64,000 nt of DNA from Winogradskyella psychrotolerans. GTDB taxonomy: Bacteria > Bacteroidota > Bacteroidia > Flavobacteriales > Flavobacteriaceae. Positions 36,896 through 45,370 of this stretch are shown here, in pieces. A program made the position numbers and the translations under genes. Positions within the stretch are counted from its first letter, which is position 1; each line of letters opens with the position of its first letter. The notes under the pieces were generated by a model that worked only from the letters and a program-made list of their open reading frames with translations, did no database searches and had not been told where the DNA came from. The stretch is from the NCBI RefSeq assembly GCF_018860545.1, contig NZ_JAHKPN010000042.1, positions 47,839 through 111,838 on the forward strand, written 5' to 3'.

Positions 36896-37607
36896 TTGAA
36901 TTTATTATGTGATTTCTTGTTCATAAACTTTTTGAACCTTTCCATTGTTCCCCAACTGATCTCCTTTCATTTGCGTTAGAATTAACGTCAGCCTTAATTG
37001 TAATTTGGTTGGTGAATTTTAATTCTATAGCGGTATTGTAATTTCAATAGCTGCCATGTGAAGGACCGTTTGTATTTGGCTTGTAGGAAAAAACTATAGC
37101 TTACCCGCTTATGACCCGCTTATGACCCGCTTATGATATGCTTGTGATATGCTTGTGATGTGGGGATGAGGGAGTTTGAAGTGTAAAGTGTGAAGTGTGG
37201 AGTTTGATGCGTGCTGTTTTGGGATGGTTAAGTTGTTGTTATTGAGAGGTTTGTGGGTTGGTTGAGAAGGTGGGGATGCATTTTTATGATATTTTTAAGG
37301 GGTATTCGGGTGTGGGTGATAATTTTTCAAAAAAGGTTTCAAAAAATGGTGTTGTATTAGATAATTTTCTGAAAATTTAGGATTTTATTGTAAATACTTT
37401 AAAATGAGTTAGTTATGATTTAAAATATTTTATATATGTTTGAAAAACAGTTGGTTAGTGAATTGTGGATTTGCTTACTAATAATTACCGGTATTGTTTG
37501 CAACTGTACTCCCTCATCTATCGTATGTTCAAATGGTTTGAACAGCGTTAACCAGATTGGTTGGGCTTAAATGCCATAAAGCTCAACCTATCATAAATCG
37601 TAATCAT
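36896..37607. other. Gene-free, compositionally odd region
   Basis: No intact gene is seen in these roughly 700 bp. It has an 11-bp tandem repeat, then about 150 nt that are very rich in G and poor in C on the plus strand (37159-37320), then an AT-rich stretch leading to the conserved orphan gene. This strand asymmetry is unlike the rest of the window. Confidence 0.5.
37104..37169 (+). repeat. 11-bp tandem repeat array
   Basis: Six consecutive 11-bp units are seen: CCCGCTTATGA three times, TATGCTTGTGA twice, and a diverged TGTGGGGATGA. The unit is not a multiple of 3, so it is not coding. There are no spacers, so it is not CRISPR. Confidence 0.85.
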
Positions 37608-38408
37608 ATGGCACGAAATAATTCTTTTATTAGATTAGAAGGTACCCTGGATGGGTTGACCTTTTACAGAAAGAACGGTGAGTCTTTTGTAAAGACGAAA
37701 AACCGTGTTAGTAGAAATCGTATCATGAATGATCCTGAGTACATTAGAACTCGCGAGAACATGCAAGAATTTGGAGGAGCTGCCAAGTGTGGTAAAGCTT
37801 TTAGATCTGCATTTGCATCTATTTCACGATTGGTTGCTGATTCTTATATCAGTTCTCGTGTTACAGGAAAGTTTAGAGGTATCGTAGGCAGTGGAGTTGG
37901 TTTGCGTGGTCAGCGTCTTTATAATGTTGTTGATAACGTGACGCAATTTATTGGTCTGGATTTTAATATTTCTAAACCTTTTGATGCTAATTTTAACGCC
38001 CCTACTGATGGCCCTATAATTAATGCGAGTAGAGATAGTGTTACTTGGGACATTCCTGATTTTAACACTGATACTTATGTTAATATGCCCACAGGTGCTA
38101 CGCATTTTAAACTCGCCTTAGCGGCTGGTTATATGAGTAATTACGAGTGGGATGATGCTACTAAGGGCTATGTGCCTGTAGAAGATGAGCCTAATGGTGT
38201 TGGTGTTGTGTCTTACAGCAATGCTATTGCCATTGGCGGTATGGTTGGTGCTGCAACGAGTTTAACGACGGATTTAACGGCGTTTGCTCCAGTTCCTGTA
38301 ACGACCGCTCTATTTGGCGCTACGGCTATTGTCTTTTTTCAGATGGTGAATGGTGAGCTTTATGAGCTTGCGCAAGGCCATAGTATGAAAGTCGCTGTTG
38401 GTGGCTAG
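37608..38408 (+). CDS. Conserved Bacteroidota orphan protein (MARNNSFIRLEGTLDGLTFYR family)
   Basis: This 266-residue protein starts MARNNSFIRLEGTLDGLTFYRKNGESFVKTKN, then RTRENMQEFGGAAKCGKAFRSAFASISRLVADSYISSRVTGKFRGIVGSG. I recognise this as a family seen as a hypothetical protein in many Bacteroidota genomes (MARxxGIIKLxGTIGxxTFYK... type). No function is known to me. There is no signal peptide or membrane helix; the C-terminal half is beta-rich. The first ATG upstream (17 codons) would add an unlike leader, so I start at MARNNS. It is flanked by odd repeats on both sides and ends near a strong terminator. Confidence 0.75.
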   Translation: MARNNSFIRLEGTLDGLTFYRKNGESFVKTKNRVSRNRIMNDPEYIRTRENMQEFGGAAKCGKAFRSAFASISRLVADSYISSRVTGKFRGIVGSGVGLRGQRLYNVVDNVTQFIGLDFNISKPFDANFNAPTDGPIINASRDSVTWDIPDFNTDTYVNMPTGATHFKLALAAGYMSNYEWDDATKGYVPVEDEPNGVGVVSYSNAIAIGGMVGAATSLTTDLTAFAPVPVTTALFGATAIVFFQMVNGELYELAQGHSMKVAVGG

Positions 38409-38462
38409 GTTTTGGCTATTCGCCTTTAGCTTTTGGCCTTTGGCTTATAGGCTTTAGGTTTT
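38409..38462 (+). repeat. Imperfect GGCTTT/GCCTTTAG short repeat
   Basis: The stretch right after the orphan gene consists of variants of (T)AGGCTTTAGGTTTTGGC, such as cgcctttagcttttggcctttggcttataggctttagg. It looks like a decayed simple repeat. Confidence 0.5.
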
Positions 38463-38467
38463 GATTG

Positions 38468-38500
38468 AATCCCGCATTGGTTTCCTTTGCGGGATTTTTT
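38468..38500 (+). terminator. Intrinsic terminator after the orphan gene
   Basis: AATCCCGCA / TGCGGGATT forms a perfect 9-bp stem with an 11-nt loop, followed by Ts. Confidence 0.85.
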
Positions 38501-38511
38501 GTGGGGAAGTA

Positions 38512-38576
38512 GGGATTAGGGATTAGGGATTAGGGATTAGGGAATAGGGATTAGGGATTAGGGGATTGGGGGATTT
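38512..38576 (+). repeat. Telomere-like GGGATTA tandem repeat with G-quadruplex potential
   Basis: Seven consecutive 7-bp units (GGGATTA, one GGGAATA) are followed by GGGGATTGGGGGATTT. The plus strand has more than four runs of three or more Gs with 4-nt loops, the classical G-quadruplex pattern. It lies between a terminator and the promoter area of the EEP gene. Confidence 0.85.
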
Positions 38577-38833
38577 GGTGTTGAGGCTTTTATTTCCTCT
38601 TATGATGTGAAAAATGCATTATAAAGATGAATTTGGTGTTTTATCTTGTTTATTATTAGTGACTTAACTATTATTAGTAGTTTTATTACATCCCTTACAT
38701 ACGGTATCCTTAGCCGTATGAATTTATATAATTCGTTGTTGACAAACGCTAGCAAGATTACCCAGTACTGGGTATGGTTTGCTGTATATATAATAATTAT
38801 TTTTACCACTAGTTAACATCATATCAGCACATT
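38577..38833. other. Upstream region of the EEP gene
   Basis: No gene is seen. It contains a hairpin CATACGG/CCGTATG (38698-38720) and the TACCC palindrome described separately. Confidence 0.4.
38759..38774. promoter_or_regulatory. Perfect 16-bp palindrome (TACCCAGTACTGGGTA)
   Basis: A perfect dyad ends 59 bp before the EEP start codon and continues as TGGGTATGGTTTG. The same TACCC-N6-GGGTA plus TGGTTTG arrangement occurs before the caspase-like gene at almost the same distance. This suggests a shared regulator. Confidence 0.6.
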
Positions 38834-39895
38834 ATGTCATTAAAAATTTCAACTTGGAATGTTAAACACAGTCAGCAACTTATTGAAGACGATCCCTCTG
38901 CAGATCTCTTAGAACGGATGGGGCGTGTTAAAGACACTATAACTCTAATTAATGCCGATATCCTATTGGTTGTTGAAGGTCCAAAAGGGGAAGCTAAGAT
39001 TATTGACTTTTGCGATAAGGTCTTAGATAATACTTGGGTGCCTGTGCTTTTAAAGGGGTCGGATGATGAGGTTGGCGATCGGGATCGGGATTATGGTTAC
39101 GATATGCGCGGTACGCAATGGGTGTGGTATTTGGTAAAGCCTTCTTTATTATCGCAATGCCGTATACAAGCCGCTGCAGTTTGGCACTCTTTTATTGGGG
39201 GTGATAATTGGCAGGTAAATTATTGGGGCCAGTTTGAACGCGATAATCATGAGCATTACCGTCAGCCGCAAGTGTTGATTTATAAATTAGATAATGGTAA
39301 AGAAATTGAATGCATCGGAGTGCATCTTAAATCTAAGATTAATAAAGAACCCATTACTTACGATGCTGAGCAGAACCTCACTGGAGCTTATGTGAACACT
39401 GCTTTAAAAGCCCGCGTAAAACTTGCTACTGAAGCTCGAAATATTAGGCATTATGTAGATGCGAAGTTTAGACAATTAGAAGCTCCTGCTTTAGTGATTT
39501 TAGGAGATTGTAATGATGGTCCTGGGCAGGATTATTTTGAGTCTAATTATCTGTTTTTTGATTTGATACAGAATCTGCAAGGTGAAGTCCTGATGGCTGA
39601 AAAGTATTTTAACCATGTGTTGTTTGATGTGGCTAAAGATCTGAGATGGACCGCGCGCTATAGAGATCCTATTCTTAAAATTCCAGCCAGTAAAAACCCA
39701 TTGCTTATCGATCATATTTTAGTGAGCCAACCTTTGTGCAATGGTAGTTTTCCGTTACAAGTGAATGCCAAAGCAGGCAAGGTAGAACATGAGATTTTTG
39801 AGCGGGTGAATGCCGATTCTAACAGTAAGACGATTTCTAGTGACCATAGGCCTGTGTCTGTGGTGTTGTCTGATAATGAGTTTGTTGTGGTGTAA
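38834..39895 (+). CDS. Endonuclease/exonuclease/phosphatase (EEP) family protein
   Basis: The protein has 353 residues and no signal peptide. It has the EEP (DNase I-like) motifs in order: Asn9 in STWNVKH, Glu48 in LLVVEGP, IECIGVHLKSK (active-site His near 158), GDCNDGPG (Asp/Asn near 225), LLIDHILVS, and the final SSDHRPVSVVL (Asp-His pair). Such enzymes cut nucleic acids or phosphoester metabolites with a metal ion. A 45-residue insert around DDEVGDRDRDYGYDMRGTQWVW is unusual. The substrate is not known. It shares a 16-bp palindrome with the caspase-like gene downstream. Confidence 0.82.
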   Translation: MSLKISTWNVKHSQQLIEDDPSADLLERMGRVKDTITLINADILLVVEGPKGEAKIIDFCDKVLDNTWVPVLLKGSDDEVGDRDRDYGYDMRGTQWVWYLVKPSLLSQCRIQAAAVWHSFIGGDNWQVNYWGQFERDNHEHYRQPQVLIYKLDNGKEIECIGVHLKSKINKEPITYDAEQNLTGAYVNTALKARVKLATEARNIRHYVDAKFRQLEAPALVILGDCNDGPGQDYFESNYLFFDLIQNLQGEVLMAEKYFNHVLFDVAKDLRWTARYRDPILKIPASKNPLLIDHILVSQPLCNGSFPLQVNAKAGKVEHEIFERVNADSNSKTISSDHRPVSVVLSDNEFVVV

Positions 39896-39897
39896 TA

Positions 39898-39913
39898 TAC
39901 CCTTTATTGGGTA
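39898..39913. promoter_or_regulatory. 16-bp TACCC-N6-GGGTA palindrome (TACCCTTTATTGGGTA)
   Basis: The two arms TACCC and GGGTA match those upstream of the EEP gene, and TGGGTATGGTTTG is identical in both places. It ends 56 bp before the caspase-like start codon and begins 3 nt after the EEP stop. Confidence 0.6.
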
Positions 39914-39969
39914 TGGTTTGGTGTGGATTTTACTGTTAATTTTGAGTATTAACCAAAACCAACCATATT

Positions 39970-40779
39970 ATGAAAATTTTCATAAGCTACCTTTCTGTAT
40001 TTTTATTTTTATCAGACCTTACTATGTGTTTAAGTAATGATGATGACTTAAGCGAAAGGAAAAATGCGTTTTTAGTTAGTGTTGAAGACACTATTGTGCC
40101 AGATTATGATAGTAATGACACTCAAGGTGGAGATCGTTTTATAGATAACATTGAAGATTTACTAATTGATAATGATTTTGATAGAAATGATATTAAAAAA
40201 ATAAGTAATCCAACAAAAGTAGAGTTTCTTACAAAATTTGAAAATGAATTAAAATCTTTAAAAGAAAATGATTTTATGGTCTTTTATTTTTATGGTCATG
40301 GAGGTCAATTATATGATATCAGTGGAGATGAAATAGTTGACAACCCAAATGATAATGAAGATGAAACTTTAATTATGTACGACGACATCGTATTGGATGA
40401 CGAAATATATGATATTCTATTGTCGCAAAAAGTTAAAGCTAGAGTTTTGTTTATAATAGAAAGTTGCAATTCTGGAAGTTCGATAAAATTATCTAAAGAT
40501 TTTGAAGATGGAATTATAACAACACATGATATAGTTTTAGAATTTAAGCAAAAGCCAGTATTAGATATTATCTATGTAGGAGCAACAAGTGATGGAACAT
40601 CTGTACCATCAAATCTATTTAATAAAGTTTTTATTGAAACATTTGAAGAAGAGACTTACGACTCTTATAAAGATTTCTTAAAAGAACTTGCGAAGCAAAT
40701 GCTGAAAGAAGAAGTTGCTATATCAGTAGGTTTTACAATGGCATCACAAGATTTTATTAACCAACCACCTTTAAATTAA
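39970..40779 (+). CDS. Caspase-like (peptidase C14) protein with N-terminal export signal
   Basis: This 269-residue protein has a caspase/metacaspase core. The catalytic His110 lies in DFMVFYFYGHGGQLYD and the catalytic Cys166 in ARVLFIIESCNSGSS, with the metacaspase-type acidic element DETLIMYDD between them. The N-terminus MKIFISYLSVFLFLSDLTMCLS is a hydrophobic leader, with a weak lipobox at Cys20, so the enzyme is probably exported or membrane anchored. Metacaspases cut after Arg or Lys. It is followed 6 nt later by a lipoprotein gene, which may encode its partner or substrate. Confidence 0.82.
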   Translation: MKIFISYLSVFLFLSDLTMCLSNDDDLSERKNAFLVSVEDTIVPDYDSNDTQGGDRFIDNIEDLLIDNDFDRNDIKKISNPTKVEFLTKFENELKSLKENDFMVFYFYGHGGQLYDISGDEIVDNPNDNEDETLIMYDDIVLDDEIYDILLSQKVKARVLFIIESCNSGSSIKLSKDFEDGIITTHDIVLEFKQKPVLDIIYVGATSDGTSVPSNLFNKVFIETFEEETYDSYKDFLKELAKQMLKEEVAISVGFTMASQDFINQPPLN

Positions 40780-40785
40780 TATATT

Positions 40786-42102
40786 ATGAAACATTTATTC
40801 TATTCTTTTTTTATTTTAATTTTCGTAGCCTCTTGTGCTCAAATTAAGTCATATCCAGTCGATAATAATACTATTTCATCTGCTGGTTTTTATTATGCTT
40901 TACCAAAAACCTATTTGAATGTAGCAATAACACTTGAAAGGATAACTACTACTAAAGGAGTTTATTCTGAATTTGCAGCATGTGTGGGAATACCTCAATC
41001 ATATATGGATAAAATAAAGGAGGGCAAAAATTACAAAGTGAAAAGTGCAGTGATTACCAATAATGTTTATTTGGATGAATCAAAGATTTATCGATTAGAT
41101 GTTAATCAAAAGTTTTTAAATAGAAGTCAATTTTCTATTGAATATGCCGCGAATGGGGAATTATCATCAACTGATATAACTCATGAGGATCAAATTATTC
41201 CGGCCATTATCACAACCGCTAACATTGTAAAAGATATTGCTGGAAATGTTTCTTTTTTAGGTTCTTATAATAAAGGTGGAACCATAAAGCCTTGTAGTAA
41301 TTTACCTGATTATGTAGGACTTGATTTAAAACGAATAAAAGATATTCACACATCAATTAATACGCTTTTAGAAAAAGGACCAGATGGTATAAATCAAGCG
41401 CAGTTAGAGTATAGAATAAAAGAATTAAAGTCTACACGAGATGCACTCATTTCTAAGTTTACTAAAACGGTGGTCTCTAAAGCTGTAGTTGTCAATTTTG
41501 AAGTGGATCCAAGTACAATTAAACCAAAAAATCCAATTATACTATTAAACTTTAAGAAAGATAAAGGTTTTAAAAGGAGTTATACGGTTAATCCACATAA
41601 TAGTGATATCACTATTACAGATAAATTGGCTTTTCATGATGATAGTGTTAGTGCTATAGATGCTGCTGTTGAATTACATTTGGTTTACTTGGACAAACTT
41701 GTTGATTATACAATTTCTCAAAACCCTAAAAGCAAAAATGATGCGATTGGCAGTTTTTATTATCGCATACCTGCGAGAGCAAAATTTAAGATCATGGTTG
41801 CCGGTAATAACATTGGTGAAGCTACTTTACCTATACCACAAGAAGGCATAACTTTACCAGCACCTTCAAATTTAAGAAATATGACATTTAAGCTGCATCC
41901 TGGACTTGGAAGTATTTATTCAGTTAGTGGTAAATCAGGAGATGCTAATTTCGGTGCTATAGATTCTTTAAGAAAAACACTTCTTACAGATAAAAATGAA
42001 AAAACTATTAAAGAATTAGAGAACAAAATTAAAATACGAGATTTAAAAGAACAATTGGAAAATGGAGCGGTAAGTACTCCTGCAGAAGAGGAAGAAAATT
42101 AA
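40786..42102 (+). CDS. DUF4831-like lipoprotein
   Basis: The 438-residue product has a lipoprotein leader, MKHLFYSFFILIFVASCAQ. Soon after comes SSAGFYYALPKTYLNVAITLERITTTKGVYSEFAACVGIP, which resembles the DUF4831 pattern (GxYYALPKTxLxVxVTxEKxxxxxGxYAxYA) of Bacteroidota. The central part is beta-rich, and the last 35 residues are a charged helix (NEKTIKELENKIKIRDLKEQLENG). The family function is not known. It lies 6 nt after the caspase-like gene and is surely co-transcribed with it. A strong terminator follows. Confidence 0.65.
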   Translation: MKHLFYSFFILIFVASCAQIKSYPVDNNTISSAGFYYALPKTYLNVAITLERITTTKGVYSEFAACVGIPQSYMDKIKEGKNYKVKSAVITNNVYLDESKIYRLDVNQKFLNRSQFSIEYAANGELSSTDITHEDQIIPAIITTANIVKDIAGNVSFLGSYNKGGTIKPCSNLPDYVGLDLKRIKDIHTSINTLLEKGPDGINQAQLEYRIKELKSTRDALISKFTKTVVSKAVVVNFEVDPSTIKPKNPIILLNFKKDKGFKRSYTVNPHNSDITITDKLAFHDDSVSAIDAAVELHLVYLDKLVDYTISQNPKSKNDAIGSFYYRIPARAKFKIMVAGNNIGEATLPIPQEGITLPAPSNLRNMTFKLHPGLGSIYSVSGKSGDANFGAIDSLRKTLLTDKNEKTIKELENKIKIRDLKEQLENGAVSTPAEEEEN

Positions 42103-42112
42103 AATCTTATTT

Positions 42113-42148
42113 AAAAAAAAGCCCTAACCAATCTAAGGGCTTTTTTAA
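42113..42148 (+). terminator. Intrinsic terminator before the defence island
   Basis: The stem AAAAAAAAGCCCT / AGGGCTTTTTT has a loop of about 10 nt and a T run. It separates the caspase unit from hsdR. Confidence 0.85.
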
Positions 42149-42236
42149 TTTTTTAAACTTCTAGTAAATACTGTGTTTTTCATTTTGTATAGTGATTCAT
42201 TTTGTTATATTTATGATCCCTAAGAATACCTCCTAG

Positions 42237-42263
42237 TTGATAGCTAAATTAATAATCAATTTG
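42237..42263 (+). promoter_or_regulatory. Candidate promoter of the hsd operon (TTG-N16-TCAATTTG)
   Basis: A TTG at 42237-42239 lies 16 nt before TCAATTTG, one mismatch from TAnnTTTG. It stands 31 bp before the hsdR start. Tentative. Confidence 0.35.
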
Positions 42264-42293
42264 CTTATGTCTGAAACATAGGCTTTACTGTGT

Positions 42294-45200
42294 ATGATAT
42301 TCAACGAAGATTCCAGAGTTAAAATACCTTCTATACTACATTTAATTCAATTAGGGTACACATACCTTTCTTTGAAGGATAGTAATTGGGATGAAAATAC
42401 GAATATATTTACTTCTATTTTTAAAGAGCGCATTGAAAAGATAAATTCCAATTTATCCGAAAAGGACATTCAAAAAGTATATGATGATATTTCTATATCC
42501 TTAGAAAATGAAGACTTAGGACGTGCTTTCTATAATAAGCTCATCGATCAATCAGGAGTAAAACTTATTGACTTTGAAAATTTTGATAATAATTCATTTC
42601 ACGTTGTTACCGAATTACCATATAATAAAGACGACGAAAGCTTTAGACCAGATATTATTCTCTTAATAAACGGAATGCCTTTGGTTTTTATTGAAGTTAA
42701 AAAACCGAACAATAGAAATGGTGTTCAAGATGAACATAAACGTATGCAACGCCGTTTTCAGAATAAGAAATTCCGAAAGTTTATCAACCTAACGCAACTT
42801 ATGGTGTTTTCAAACAACATGAAGTATAGTGATGAAGATACGCAAATGTTAGAAGGTGCTTTTTACAGCACAACAAATTATAAGAAACCAATCTTCAATT
42901 ATTTTAGAGAAGAAGAAACCTTTGATTTAAACAAGCTACTTCAACCACTTCCTGAGGAGGGTGAAAATTTTGTCTTAAAAGACACGAATCTTCTCAGTAT
43001 AAAAAGTAATAAAGAATACCAATCTAATAAAAGCCCAAATACAGCGACCAATTCTATTTCTACGTCTTTATTTCAGAGAGAGCGTTTAAAATTCATTCTA
43101 CGTTATGCTTTTGCCTATGTAGAAGAGGAGAAAGGCTTAGAAAAACACATTATGCGTTATCCACAACTGTTTGCAACTAAAGCGATAGAGAACAAGTTGG
43201 AAAACGGCATTAAAAAAGGTATCATTTGGCATACTCAAGGTTCTGGTAAAACGGCTTTGGCGTATTTTAATGTAAAGCACCTCACTCATTATTTCCAGAA
43301 GCATAATATCATTCCTAAGTTCTATTTTATTGTAGATCGTTTAGATTTATTAACCCAAGCTGCAAAGGAGTTTACTGCACGTGGTTTGGTAGTACATAAA
43401 GTAGATTCTAGAGAAGCATTTAGTCGCGATATTAAATCGACCAATGTAATACACAACAGTTCTGGAAAAGCAGAAATTACAGTTGTAAATATTCAGAAAT
43501 TTAAAGACGATCCTGATGTTATAAAAAACAACGATTATAATTTAAGTGTACAACGCGTTTTCTTTTTAGACGAAGTACATCGTAGTTATAACCCTAAAGG
43601 TAGTTTTTTAGCCAATTTAGAATTAGCAGATAAACATTCCATTAAAATTGGTTTAACAGGAACACCATTGTTAGGTTCAGAGTATAATTCTAAAACCTTA
43701 TTTGGCGATTATATTCATAAATATTATTACAATCTATCTATAAAAGATGGGTATACTTTACGATTAATTCGTGAAGAGATTGAAACCAATTACAAGATGG
43801 TTTTACAAGAAGCATTGGAAAATATTAAGGTATTACAAGGTAATATTGATAAAAAGAAACTCTATGCAGACCATCGCTTTGTGGAGCCGATGTTAGACTA
43901 TATTGTTAAAGATATGGAACAAGCTAGAATCTCTATGAACGATTATAGTATTGGAGGAATGGTGGTTTGTGATTCTTCCGATCAGGCTAAAATGATGCAA
44001 GAGATTTTCGATACTAAATATGCTGAAAACCCGGCATTCCTTTTTAATGAAGCAGCAGAGGAACCTGCTAGTTATGGCTACAAGAAAAAAGAAGAAAGTA
44101 AAGTAAACAAAGCTCAGGTTATTCTACATGATATTGGCACCAAACAAGATCGTAGAGAGTGGGTGTCCGATTTTAAAGTTGGTAAGCTCGATTTACTATT
44201 TGTTTACAATATGTTATTGACTGGTTTTGATGCCAAACGATTAAAAAAATTATACATCGGTAGAAAGATTAAATCGCATAATTTACTGCAAACATTGACT
44301 CGTGTCAATAGAACCTATAAAACCCATAAATATGGTTATGTAGTAGATTTTGCAGATATACAGAAAGAGTTTGATAAAACCAATCAAGATTACTTTAATG
44401 AGTTACAAAGCGAGTTAGGCGATGAGATGCAACATTACTCTAACCTATTTAAAAAACCAGAAGAGATAAAGGAAGAGATTGAAGAAATTAAAGATGTTCT
44501 ATTTAAATACGATACGACTAACGCAACTGTTTTTGGTGAACAAATTTCAGAAATAAATGAACGTTCCGAAATTCGTCAAATAGCTAAAGTCTTAAACAAT
44601 TCAAAAGAATTATATAACCTTATTCGTTTGTCTGGTAATTTTGAATTACTCGAAAAATTAGACTTTAGAAAACTATCGGTTTTAGCACGATTGACTAACG
44701 ATAGATTAGCCTTAATAAATACAAAAATTGCTTTAGAAAATAATGTAGATACCAATAACATTTTAAACACCGCTTTAGAAGATGTCATTTTTGCTTTTAC
44801 CAAAGTGAAAGAAGAGGAAATGGTATTGGCAGACGAACTGAAAAACACCTTAGGTAAAACAAGAGAAATGTTAGCAGGTAACTTCGACCAGAAAGACCCT
44901 ATATTTATTTCATTACGTGAAGAACTAGAGCGTTTATTTAAAAAGAAGAATTTAAGTGAAGTCACTAAAGAAGAAATGGAAGCTAACATAAAAGCCTTAA
45001 ATGCTATTTATGATAAAGCAAAAAAGCTAGAACGTGAAAACCAATTGCTGAAAGCGAAATACGATTATGATGCTAAATATGCACGTATTCATAAACGCTT
45101 AATGGAAAAAGACCCTTTAACAGATAGCGAACGCAAATTGTTTGAAGCCTTAAAAGGATTAAAAACAGCAGTAGATAAAGAGATTTTACAAAACTCTAAG

Positions 45201-45362
45201 TTATTAGAAAACGAGAGTTATGTAGAGAAAATGATGATGCGTTTAGTTGTTAGCCAATTTAAAAAAGAACAAAAGATTGATATTAATACTACGGATGTAA
45301 GACGGATTAATAGTCTTATAGTAAGAGAATATATGAACGAATACAACGGAAACGTTGCTTAA
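42294..45362 (+). CDS. hsdR: Type I restriction endonuclease, subunit R
   Basis: This 1022-residue motor-nuclease subunit cuts DNA far from the recognition site after ATP-driven translocation. The N-terminal RecB-like nuclease has Asp120 (FRPDIILL) and Glu134-Val-Lys136 (FIEVKKP). The SF2 motor has Walker A HTQGSGKTALA (about residues 314-319), DEVH as FFLDEVHRSYNPKGS (about 425), motif III IGLTGTPL, and motif VI LLQTLTRVNRTYK. A long helical C-terminal part (about residues 720-1022) binds the methylase subunits. All catalytic residues are present, so it should be active. It is 8 nt before hsdM. Confidence 0.96.
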   Translation: MIFNEDSRVKIPSILHLIQLGYTYLSLKDSNWDENTNIFTSIFKERIEKINSNLSEKDIQKVYDDISISLENEDLGRAFYNKLIDQSGVKLIDFENFDNNSFHVVTELPYNKDDESFRPDIILLINGMPLVFIEVKKPNNRNGVQDEHKRMQRRFQNKKFRKFINLTQLMVFSNNMKYSDEDTQMLEGAFYSTTNYKKPIFNYFREEETFDLNKLLQPLPEEGENFVLKDTNLLSIKSNKEYQSNKSPNTATNSISTSLFQRERLKFILRYAFAYVEEEKGLEKHIMRYPQLFATKAIENKLENGIKKGIIWHTQGSGKTALAYFNVKHLTHYFQKHNIIPKFYFIVDRLDLLTQAAKEFTARGLVVHKVDSREAFSRDIKSTNVIHNSSGKAEITVVNIQKFKDDPDVIKNNDYNLSVQRVFFLDEVHRSYNPKGSFLANLELADKHSIKIGLTGTPLLGSEYNSKTLFGDYIHKYYYNLSIKDGYTLRLIREEIETNYKMVLQEALENIKVLQGNIDKKKLYADHRFVEPMLDYIVKDMEQARISMNDYSIGGMVVCDSSDQAKMMQEIFDTKYAENPAFLFNEAAEEPASYGYKKKEESKVNKAQVILHDIGTKQDRREWVSDFKVGKLDLLFVYNMLLTGFDAKRLKKLYIGRKIKSHNLLQTLTRVNRTYKTHKYGYVVDFADIQKEFDKTNQDYFNELQSELGDEMQHYSNLFKKPEEIKEEIEEIKDVLFKYDTTNATVFGEQISEINERSEIRQIAKVLNNSKELYNLIRLSGNFELLEKLDFRKLSVLARLTNDRLALINTKIALENNVDTNNILNTALEDVIFAFTKVKEEEMVLADELKNTLGKTREMLAGNFDQKDPIFISLREELERLFKKKNLSEVTKEEMEANIKALNAIYDKAKKLERENQLLKAKYDYDAKYARIHKRLMEKDPLTDSERKLFEALKGLKTAVDKEILQNSKLLENESYVEKMMMRLVVSQFKKEQKIDINTTDVRRINSLIVREYMNEYNGNVA

Positions 45363-45370
45363 AATAAAAC

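Noticed and set aside
37104..37169. Tandem repeat considered as a CRISPR array
   Set aside because: The units are contiguous at 11 bp without spacers, and no cas gene is nearby.
38512..38576. Telomere-like repeat considered as a true chromosome end
   Set aside because: It is internal to the sequence, with ordinary genes on both sides, and flavobacterial chromosomes are circular.
44576..44989. 137-residue minus-strand frame inside hsdR
   Set aside because: It is fully inside a conserved gene on the other strand; its serine/lysine-rich content is what the antisense of AT-rich coding DNA gives.
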